From: Ciona savignyi
Lineage: Eukaryota > Chordata > Ascidiacea > Phlebobranchia > Cionidae
Length of the DNA stretch: 64,000 bases
Direction of reading: 5' to 3'
Assembly (NCBI GenBank): GCA_000149265.1
Contig: CH003098.1
Span: 425,534 to 489,533 of the forward strand
The notes beneath the pieces are model-generated. The model did not search any database. It was not told the DNA's origin and worked only from the letters and a program-made list of their open reading frames with translations. Made by a program: the position numbers and the translations under genes. Positions 12,901 to 24,900 of this stretch are shown piece after piece. Numbering within the stretch: position 1 is the stretch's first letter; the number at the start of each line of letters is the position of its first letter.

Positions 12901-15900
12901 CCAATGCTCTATAATGGTGGATGAATGTAACCACACCAAGTATTCATTGAATTTGTAATGAAATTTTGGTTTTGCAATTACAGGAACGGTATGGCGGCTG
13001 GAAAAGAACAGAATTTGAACCTACATTACGGATGAGCACATATTTGCTTGCATTTGTTGTCAGCGAATTCGGCTACGAGCAGAGCTTCACTTCAGGAACT
13101 CCTCCAGTGCAGGTTGCTGAAGTTGTTATTTAAGATTGATTAAAGTTTAGTTAAAACAGCGAAAAAATGAGCATCCTATAATAGTACCTTTTTTCAAATT
13201 CCTCTTTGCACCCTGACCAAGGCAATTTTCATCACTAGTTAGTGCCTGGTTCAGGTACCAAATGGTTCAGTTATTGGTACGAATCAATCCTGGCACTAAA
13301 AAGTATGACTATTAAACTTAAACCGCCACACCAGATGACTGAACATGCTAGGAAAAGAACAGGACATATCCCAACAACCCACCCATGTTAAATTTTTTAT
13401 TTTCTAAAAGTGGCTTGCCTGATACTTTTTCTACTTGCGCAATGCACTTTACTAGCATCCCAACTACCAACTGCTAGTTTGTTGGTAATCAAGTATTAAA
13501 ATCGATTTTTTTTCAGACTCGCATTTACGCAAGGCCTGAACAAGTGCTGAACCACAATGTTGAATACGCAAAGAACATCACACCAGTTATCCTCGACTAT
13601 TATGAAAGCTATTTTGGAGTAGACTACCCTCTTCCAAAATCAGGTATTTTGATACTTTATAATCCCTTTTGTAAAAAGTGACACATATTTTTTGTTTTGT
13701 CCGTTTTTTTATAATTTTTTTTATTTTCGTCAAACAGTAGGCCGATGGTGTCTTGTCCGTCCAAAGTCATCTAAACGATTTTATAAAATCAATTTTTCCT
13801 TGATTTTCGTTGTCAATACTGAACTTTAATCCCTTTTTAACCATAACAAGCAACTTGAACTTTTTTTTACCAGAACCAATTCTTGCTATTAACAACTATG
13901 TTAAATAATCAACAGACCAGATTGCTGTGCCAGATTTTGCTCTGGGTGGAATGGAGAACTGGGGTCTAGTGATGTACAGGGAAACTGCATTGCTGTTTGA
14001 TGCTGCCATTAACTCTGCGTATAGCAAGCAGAGGGTGGCGAGAGTTATCGCTCATGAACTAAGTCATCAGGTTGGTTGTTTATTCCATTGGTTACATAGA
14101 ATTCGTGGTTGATTAAATGCTGTAGGTAGCCATAAGGTTTCTGGGCCAATTGATAAGAGTTAAAGTGTCTTTGGTAAAGCATGACTCTGGATTATGTATT
14201 CTACAAAATAAGTTTCTATGTCGAGGTCTTATGTTTATACAGTTAACAAACAATCAGCGGAGTCTCAACTGAAATACAAATGCAACTTACTGCGTTAGGT
14301 CTGGTAATTTAACAGTGGAAAAGTGCTATTCTGATCATCGATAGTGTAAATAACCCTGACTATCACTTCCACTAAGAATAGCAAGAGTTTCCTTGATTAT
14401 CGTCTTGACCTACACGGTATACATTTTTGCACCACACCCTTTAATACAGATTTTACCATCTAGCAGAATAATAAACTGTTTCTTTTTTACCAGTGGTTTG
14501 GGGATCTGATTACTCCACTGTGGTGGGATGAACTTTGGTTGAATGAAGGTTTCGCTACGTTTATTGAATACATTGGGACAGATTATGTGGAACCAGGATT
14601 TAGAATGGTACAGTTTTATGTAAATCCTTTTTCCGATAAACTATTCCATGTCAATCCTGCAAATTTTTATCCACTATTTTCTATCTTCAATTGGTATGTA
14701 ACAATTTTTGCAATTTAATTTTAAAAATAGTTTTACCAATATTATAATTTCTTTGAATTTGTTTAAAGATTTACAAAAAACAACTTACGTGTGGTAAAAA
14801 ACATAGATGGTGTAGTGGTGATGAATGGGACACCTGAACAAAGTTAATGCTGCTGTGTTGGTGGCTCAGTTAGGGACTTGGGTGTTTCTATCCGAAATTC
14901 ATAGATTCAAATTCCACCATTAGCTTAACATTTCCAACTATTGTCACTTTGTCTGAACCCAATAATTTTTAACAAAACTGCATTCATGCATATAACTCAA
15001 CACACTACAATCGACAGTGGACACAACGTAATCTGACTATTGTCTATGTTGTAAGATGCTATGCAGTTTCCCAGGCTGGTAATGAATATGTATCCTATTC
15101 TATATAATAATTTTAATGAATAAGTCAGCTGATCTTGTGTTTGTAAAATATCTTCACTGAAAACCTATATTATATGGTTTCAATTTAATATTAAGAAGGT
15201 GCTTTCATGATACTGACAAATATCCAACATTACCCAACTCAAAGGATCAAGATTAGACCCAATTTCCATTTTTTGTGTAAACTTTGAAAACAGGTTACCA
15301 AAAACTACATGGTTCGATGATTAGCAATTGAACTTCTAAATTTCGTAATTCAGATGGACCAGTTTGTGTTGTACGATTTGCACGATGCGCTTACAGTTGA
15401 CGCACTGACAACCTCCCGGCCAATTATCGCAGAAAATGTGACAACCCCTGATGATATAAATGCCCTATTTGATGATATCAGCTATAGCAAGGGCGGATGT
15501 TTTATAAGAATGATTTCCGAGTTTGCAGGGGAAGAAGCGTTTAAACTTGGACTTAAGGTTTGTCATTTGATTTCATCATATTAGTAGAGTGGATTGTATT
15601 ATATAGTCAGGCGATATGATTAAGGACTGTCTAAATTTGTTACATCAATGATTTAATTCACCATAGAACCTTTAAACATTTTTTTTAATACAAAAAAAAT
15701 GGATTTGCCTACCAGCCTTGTATTTGACTTTATCTGAAGTTGAATGACTTCAACAATTTTGCTTGAAAAAAAACTTTGCTTGCTCTGCTTGTTGGATTTA
15801 AGGTTAAAGGTTAATGACTTAAGGTGGGTGGGTTTTTAAAAGTTTTTACTTGACTTGGACTCGGCTCTACTTTGACTTGAGACAAACAAGGACTAAATGA

Positions 15901-18900
15901 CAGAACAGTAATGTTGCACAGGCAGCTGAAAGTTTCAGGGATTTATAACAGCATTGGCAAAGAAATGTCATGTATTATTCTGGATAAATGTAACTTTGTG
16001 GGTTCAAGTTCATCATTTATCATCATTTGATTGGTTTTAGTTGTATGGGCCTATGGATTTTCTAATGGATTGTTTAAAATAAAAGTCTTGCTTAACAATA
16101 GTCTTAAATTCAAATTTTTCATATTCAGAACTACCTTGAAGAGTTTTCATATGGATTGGTGGATCACAATCAGTTGTTCTCCTACTGGGAAGAAGTAAAA
16201 TGGATTTTTTTTGGTGTTGACGGAAATCTTCATATTTTTTTAAAACTGCTTTATATTTTACCATGATGTGCTATAACAGCTGTTTTTCTATATTTTAAGG
16301 TAATGTTTTTTAATTAATCTTGTTAGAGAAAAGAAAAGTTGTAACCCAAACAAATTGATTGATGGTATTTTATATCATTCCCACGTTAGTATGAGCGGTA
16401 TTTTGTTGTAATGTTCACTACTGGACTTATGTGGATTTGTCATTTTTAACCTGGCAGATGGGAAATTCATATACCACTATTCATACAGGATATGATAACT
16501 TGTTAGGACAATAATGGTCTAATAAGTTTGCAATCCAGTTGCAGAATATATTTCATTGTGTTAAATTACATGGTGCGTTTGCCACAATTGTTGTTTAGAC
16601 CCTTTATTTCACTAGGATAAGCAAGCATCTGATACATGCTTTGCAGATGATTTTAATCCTGCCCACTATCCAATAAATAAAGTAAAGTGAATAGAATGTG
16701 TTTTGCAAACCATCTTTTTAAATATTTTCCCAGGCAATTCTTGCTACGAACCCCAAAAATAACCCGCCGGAAAATTTCAAAGCCGACATGGACACATGGG
16801 TCAATCAGATGGGTTACCCAGTGGTTACCATGAAGCAGAATCTGGACAACCCTTTAATGATGGAAGTCCTGCAGGAAAGATTTCTTCTTGACCCAAAGGC
16901 GGACCCAACACTCCCAGAAAGCCCGTACAAGTATTGATTTGAATTTTATTATTAATGGAATTTTCCTGTAAACTAAAGTATATGATTGTTACGTAGTTAG
17001 ATCCAATGCTCTGAGCAATTTGATTCATCATATGCATAGCTTATGAATTCCATGGTGATGCAGAGATCATATTGTTTCTTTTATCAAACAATACTGATAC
17101 TGGGATATGCCAAAAATCACAATTGCTAAAATAAACACTATGTCACTATCCCTTTAATCCTTGCACCTAGTATATCGGCATTTGGTATCTTGTCACTAAC
17201 AGAAAAGCGTTAGGTTCTGGCTAGAACTGGTTGTGTCATTAAGCACGGCACCAAATAGACGTCATCTAAACCCACTGGATTATTGGTTCTACTAAAACCC
17301 AAGGAATGTTTCTATATTATACAACACACTACAATAGCTTCGGTATTCTGATGAATGCTATTGTGTAATACCTTTAACTTGTATTTTTATTCATAGGATA
17401 AACTATGACCATCCTACTATATCCTAATATGTACAAATAGTTTAAATATTTAATTTATAATCAGTGTGAAAATTTATTTTCTTTTTTTGTTCCACAGTTA
17501 CAGATGGACAATTCCATTTTGGTATATCATTGAAGGAGACACGGAAAAAAGTTTTTTTTGGCTGAGAAAAGAAACAGGTGATTTATTAATTAAAGCTATC
17601 ACAGCAGGACACTTGTTTGTTTAAACCTGGTAGTCTGATAATCATCTGTGTTATTCCAACTGTCGATTTCCTTCTATTTGGAAATAAAATGGAGTCTCAT
17701 GTCATAATCTTACTGAAAGCTTGAACTTTATTTACCTTACATTAATCTAATGGTGCCTATTTATCTTTAATTTTGTCAAGGTAAATGACTTTCTAAGAAA
17801 TTGGAAATAAATGCGATTAAAACTGGCCACTTGCTAGCCACACATACTTTTTGTCAATGATTATGTATTAAAAATACTATCATGCAATGATATTCGATTA
17901 AAATCCTAGACACAATTTTTCCTAGTTCCATCATGCACTATACATCACCTTTGCCAATAAATTTTAAAATTTGAGTACTACTTAATTGCCTTTTGAAAAA
18001 CACTAATGCTTTTTATTGAATATTTAAAACATAATAGTAAATTAAAACATTACAAAAAAATTTGTACCAGTGTACAATTCTGTTAACATAAGTTCCTTTG
18101 ATATTTTATATGACATCATTATATTTTACTCTTATCTATTAAATAATTTAGATCTATCAATGGTGTACCCGAATGGAAAATACGTCATTGGAAATTACGA
18201 AGCTTTCGGTTATTACAGAGTTAACTATGATGATGCTAATTGGAATGCTATTATCAATCAGTTGTCCAGGAACTTTTCGGTAAAACTAATTTTATTGGTA
18301 TTTTTTAATTAATTACTTTTTGTGATCTTTCACTGGGTTTCACAAAACACTGATCTGACAAAACACCAATTTGATTGGCGATCAGGCCTATACCTTGCAT
18401 CATACAGTTAGTTAATTTACTAAATACTGAATTTTAGCTGATAATATTGTGTTAAGTTGGGTTAATTAAATTTCAGGCTATAAATGTTAAAAGTCGGAGT
18501 CAGATCATAGATGATGCTCTTACTTTAGCGAGGTTTGTTAAAATATGTGTTTTGATTTAGATATAAAAATGTTTTATTGTATTTTTGGATGGCCATCAGT
18601 GTGGGTATGCCTAACTATATTAATATGTACATTACCCGATTGAATAGCATATTCTTATATTTGATATAAATTCGCAGCAACATAGCCCTTCTCTTTAAAT
18701 TCTACCTTATTTTAGAGAGAGCAAAATATTTGTGTGTGCTCTCCCAATATAGATTGTTTGCATTGTAACTGTTAGAGCTTACTGAACTCATGGCATTATA
18801 TCTGTGCTGTTGATTGACTGCCTGGTATCGCATTGGACTGGTAACGGAGAGGTTGCCGGATCAAAACCATCCGGTAACTAGTCGATTGTGTAAATGGTCA

Positions 18901-21900
18901 AGGAACATAATGGCTGTTACATAACCCAAGGTAATAAGCACAAAAACAGAAGAAATGTATGTATTATTTACAACATATTGAAAAGGCTCTCTTAACGGGC
19001 AGTGGGTGTGGTATTCTAATTAGACCAATTAAGTCCTAAAGTTCTTTCTGTAAAGCTGTAACAAAAAAATTGCTTTTTATGATGCATTACTACTCATATG
19101 TGTTAATTATAAATCAATTATGTCATTAGTAACATTATTGTACCGCAGGACTGGTCTTGTGAAGTATGAAATTGCACTGAAAACAACCAAATTCCTCCGA
19201 GACGATTACGACTTCTTGCCTTGGCAAAGTGCATTACGTGTTCTCAGTTACTTGGATGACATGTTGGGACGGTCTGAAGCTTACGGTGTATATTCGGTAA
19301 CCCACCATCCTTTCTGCATTTCATTATGAATATGCTGAGTTTAACATCGCCTTTCTGTTATGGATTTTAGCCTTAGTTATGACTAAGAAACAAGCGTATT
19401 TTGACCCTAACAAAAATGTTAACATTTCTGACAATAATTTGAATTTTAAACAAAGTTTTATTTTAGCCCAATTAAATAGAGTATCTTTTTAAACCAACCT
19501 CTTTGTGAATAAGAACTGATGGTGCCTTCTGGTATAGTTGCTTTAAAGTACACAGTGGATTCAGATGTGTTTATATTTGCTGAAATGAATTACGACGTTC
19601 CTAATATGTGCAGCCGTGCATAGACCTAGATTTTTGTAAGAGTTAACTAATAAAATAATAATGGGGGAACTGTTTTTCAACCATTGCTTTGTCAGCTAAA
19701 AATTATGGTCCACCAAAATCTAAAAAATCTAAATTAAGCCTTGTTCACATAAAGTAGCCAAAATTAACTTAAAGTATTGGACACGTGTAAAATATATGTG
19801 TAAATCAGAGGGGGGGCTGTTATTTTTCCTATGTGGATTAAAACCAGCCACTGGTTTTGCCTGAACTCACTGGATAAATTTGTTTTTCATAAACTAAAGG
19901 AATGTCTTTATAATATAACAGCACACTGTAATAGCTCCACTGACGGTGGTAGCGAGGTTATCTGTCTACCAATCCAGATTCTAGGATTAATAATTTTTAA
20001 TGTTATGCATTAACAAACACTAAAAATTCTGTTAATATTAAAAACCTCAGAGTTACTTGCTGTACTTGGTTGAACCTGCATATTACAACCTCACATGGAC
20101 AGATGAGGGAGACCACCTGCAACGGTGAGCATCTTGTACAAGAGCACATTATTTATTGTTTTATTGTTTCTTATAAAACATGATAGCAATATTTCTTTGA
20201 AATGAAGTACCACCAAGTTTTTTTTTTTGTAACGTGATGCTGCTTGGGACCACTAGACATGAAGTGTAAATTAAAGTCTTCCGGCACATATCAGTTTTGT
20301 TTAAGATCTAAGTCTCTTGCCAGCCATTGTGTCATTGAAATAACATTAGTCAAACCTAATTGACCCTACTGAGCTGAACCAAAGTGTCTCCGTTCAATGT
20401 TAACAGTGTTATGTCCTTTTGAGCAAGGCATCAAATGGTACAGCCAAGTATCCATCATATTCTACACACTTAAGTTTTAGCACCAATTACCTAACTGCCA
20501 TGTCATCGTAATGTCATTTAATGATAATCCTTGTCATGAACGGGTTTACATTGGATGGTTATCACATGGGTAGTTTCGGATTACCATGCGAAAAAACTTA
20601 AGCTATTCATGTTTTTCGTACACAAATAAAGAGTATCTCTTTTCCCATGTATAATGTTTATAGCTACATAACATTTTAAGACCATTGTCCACTTTCAGAC
20701 AACAGCGCGGTAGCACCATCAACACAGCTTGCAGTTATGGATCGATTGATTGTATCGAACATGCGCAAACTTTGTTTCACACTTGGATGGCAGACCCCAG
20801 CAATAACACGTAAGAAAGCATTTAAAAATCGGCCATCTACCATGGCAATTATGTGGATATTGTGTGTTTAAAACCAAATTTGATAACCGGTAAAATTATC
20901 GAGTGCATTCTGCTTACATTTTCCTGCTCAGAGCAGTATAGGTTTAGCAAGTACTTATGGCGCAGCTAAAGTAGTGGCAGGGAACCAAAATGAGGTTTAA
21001 AACTTACTAGAAGCTTGTCAGGCTGTCAGCTATTTGCTTCTCTTCTTGAGCAAGCCGCATGATCAGCGATTAAATCAAGTGAACTATTGGGTAAATAAAA
21101 GATACGGTTGAATACTTTGGTAAGTGGAAAAATCCACAGAGCATTATAACCCAATCATTACCTTTTGCTTACATAGATATTACGTCGTGTTAAATACAAT
21201 GTAAACATCGTTGCAGATTTAGTTAAATCCCATTTGTCCGGCCCGGTGGTCTAGCGGTTTCGTCGCCTTTTAATCGAAAGGTTGCAGGTGCAAAACTGGC
21301 AGCTAGCTAGTCGGTTGTGTCCTTGGGCAAGGCACTTTACGGACATTGCCTGATCCCAGCGGATTAATGGGTTCTACCAAATTGAAGAAACGTGTCTATC
21401 ATATACAACACACTGCAATAGCTCCGGTAACCCGACGATGGGCGCGAGGTAATCTGACGATTGCCCGTGTGATAACCCCCTAGGTTTTCCCATTCACGGG
21501 GATAAACATGAATATCCTATCCTATCCTATCCTATAAACCACTAATTTTAAACGATGTCTGCTAAGTGCCTAACCCATGAATGAAACCGTCCAGCTAAGC
21601 TGGTTTGATACGGCTAGTTTATGTCTGGAGACCTGACGTGCTGAGAAAAAGCAAACAGTAAAACATTATCTCTATTGTATACAATGCACACTGCAATAGC
21701 CTCAGTAACCATATAGATGGCAGAATTTATTGTGATTGTTATTATATTACCCCCTGAATTTTTCATCCAATGGAATAAAGACATCTTTCCTACATTTACC
21801 CTCTACCCCCAGATCAGTAACATAGCAACACACGATATCTATTAAAATTATCTTGTCATAGGATATCCCCTAATCTTCGGGATGCAGTGTACTGCCAAGC

Positions 21901-24900
21901 TGTGGCTAATGGAGGGTCTGATGAGTGGGACTTTATCTGGGGCAGGTATCAAACTGAGGGGGATTCCCATGAGAAATCAGCGTTGCAGAGTGCATTAGCA
22001 TGTACCAAACAACTCTGGATAATACAAAGGTAAGGGAAATAAGATTACCTTAAGTTACTTTAGGCCTACTAAGTTTTAATAATTACAAGGCTATTAATTA
22101 TTAAATAGTTATATTTTAGGGCTGTCTGGCTACAGATTAAAACAACCATTGTAGTAAGAACTATAGAAAAGGATACTGATCATCAGCTGTAATTAAGTAT
22201 CATGTAGTCTTATTGACTAAGCTGTTACATTATCGATATATATGTAATTATAAACAACCATTAAATATACGTGTTTGACCAACAACGGAAAAATATTGAA
22301 TGAATTAAAACCAATTTTATACTAATTTTGTATTGGCCATGTTTCTAAGGGTAATTGACCACGGATTTTTAACACACCAAACAAAAAGGTATTTTTACCA
22401 TGTTTAATTCATTGCAATAGCTCTGGAAACCAAACTGTGAATTTAGATAGTCTAGCAAATTGTCAGTGTTACACCGTGTTTTCCGATCCTCAGGGGTTAA
22501 AATTAGCATTTTGTCCTATTTCACCAGATACCTTGAATACACTCTGGATTCTACTTTGGTGAGGAACCAAGATGCCTACAGTGTGTATGTGGGTTTATGT
22601 GGAAACGACTACGCCAGAGACCTAACATGGGACTTCCTCAGAAGAGAATGGGATTACATATATGAAGTGTAAGTTAAATATATTGAGCTTAAAATTGTCT
22701 TTAATAGGATTACAGGGATTTGATGTGTGCCGGCAGATAAGCTTGGTGTGTTAGTTCGTCGCCTATTAGCCAAAGGGTGGCATGTTCGAAACTGGTCGCT
22801 GGCTGATCGATTGTGTCCTTGCGCAAGTCACTTAACAGAGAATGCCTAAACCTAGTGGAATGATGGGTTCTTTTCAAATTGAATGAACATCTGAATCATA
22901 CACACCACTTTATAACCCGACAGTGAGTCTGAGGTGATCTGACGATTACCTGTTTGTTAAATGCTTATTGCATTTTTCCATTCATGGGGATAAACATAAA
23001 TATCCCATCCTATCCTATATATTTGATATAACATAGTATTGTAAGGGTCGAGTAAATAAATGATTTGAACTACAATTTAAGGCACGTTTTAACCTTACAC
23101 ACATAGCAATAGCTAATGTAACTCTATGTTGATCACGAAGTAACCAAACAAATAATAACTTCCCTTTGTGTTTTCTTAGTAATAACTTCCCTTTTCTTAA
23201 TTCCGGGCATAACAATTCGGGAATCTACATGGAAAGTCATACATACGTAACAATCAATTCTGTGTTTTCTTATACTCGTATATAAAGCGACCCTGTAGCA
23301 ACACGGCATTGTTTTATACTGTGTACGTTTCCATCGAAACTTTTATAAGGTAAAACAAAAGCAAGGAATTGGCGTCTCTTATAATAATAACAATAATCTT
23401 TCATGAAACTGTCGATATCGGTTCTTGTACAAACGACCACATTACGGTTATCGTCCGTTTTGGACACGTATATTGCTGTTTTACCTGTTTTCGTAACAGT
23501 ACCATGGGAGTATGCCGATATGAATGTTTTGATTAAGGAATTCATAACACAACCCTTCTCAGTGAGTGGGAAAATGGTTTGTTGTTTTTGTCTGCTGCTG
23601 TGATAACAAATATTTAACTGCGTGGTTTTGATTGGTGAATGTTTTTTGATTGGTTTCTATTATACTCCTTTTAATTTTTTTAAACCAAAAATTTAAAAAT
23701 CCAACGAATTCGAATAGCTGTTGAACTTTTTATAATTACTTTTAAACATATTTTGAATTCACGCGATCTCGTAAAATTTCGTGTCCCCTCTAATAAATTA
23801 TACCCACACGTTTTAATATGGTTTACAACAACATGTATATATATATATATATTTGCTAACATTCCTAAAAAAATTCGTAACGGTTTATTATAGATCTCAT
23901 TAAATTCCGACCGAATAGCGCAGTGGGTTAGTTCGTTGCCTTTCAACCAAAGGGTTCAGATTCGAAACTGGTCGCTATCTGATTAGTTGTGTCCTTGGGA
24001 TATTGCCGGGCCCACCAGTGGAATAATGGGTTCTACCAAATTAAAGGAATATCTCAATTATGCACAACACACTAAAATAGCTCTGGTAACCCGGCGATAG
24101 GCGCGAGGTGATCTGATGATTACCCGTGTCCGTGTGATAACCCCCTTGGTTTTTCCATTCACGAGGATAAATAATAAAATCCTATTTCTTTGTTTTGAAA
24201 CAGATACGGTTCCGGATTTTTCCGCATCAACAGTATAATTGAAGGATGCACTTCACGATTTTCAACCGAGTTTGAGCTTAAGGAGGTAAGTGATTTCATG
24301 GCCGACTGGATGGAAAAACTAGAAGGAAAGAACGACTTATACATGGAGGGAGGGCAACTACACACTAAAATGTATATTTCGGTCTTGAGTACGGTTTAGT
24401 TTTGCGGTTGAGGTTGGTGATTCAGGCAGGGTTAAAATTACTTTACATAGTTTAGTCAGCAGTTTCCCTCCTTCCCTTCTTCCATCTTACCTTTAGGTGT
24501 AGCCATCCACTTAATTCTCCCAAAATTCCCTCAAGTGTTGTAACAACCGATCCTGGTCTAGACTTCCAGTACATTTTTGTTTTCTTAGCTCATTTCTCCC
24601 CATTGTTGTGGTTTTATTGTGATCATAGAAAATACAAAGAATTTTCGCTTGGATTTGGGGTTTACTAAGCTCAGAATAAACTTTAGCACCTTTATTTATA
24701 AAAAAAAAACAATATTGAGAGGGGAAAAGTAACTCCATTAAGGTTTTGTAGATCATGCGTTGAATGCTTCCGGTCTCAATTAAGATAAATACTAAACGCA
24801 ACATTTAGAATAAGCGGAAATTCACTTGTCGCTCGAGAATTAAACATCTTTCTCAAAAACTTCTAAATCGCAAAACGTTACCTCGAAGATTAAGGTTTAA

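Noticed and set aside
21238-21310. tRNA gene
   Set aside because: It has A- and B-box-like sequence but is the head of a SINE with body and TATCC tail; the acceptor and anticodon stems do not pair. The same holds at 14862, 18820, 23908, 47600 and 50990.
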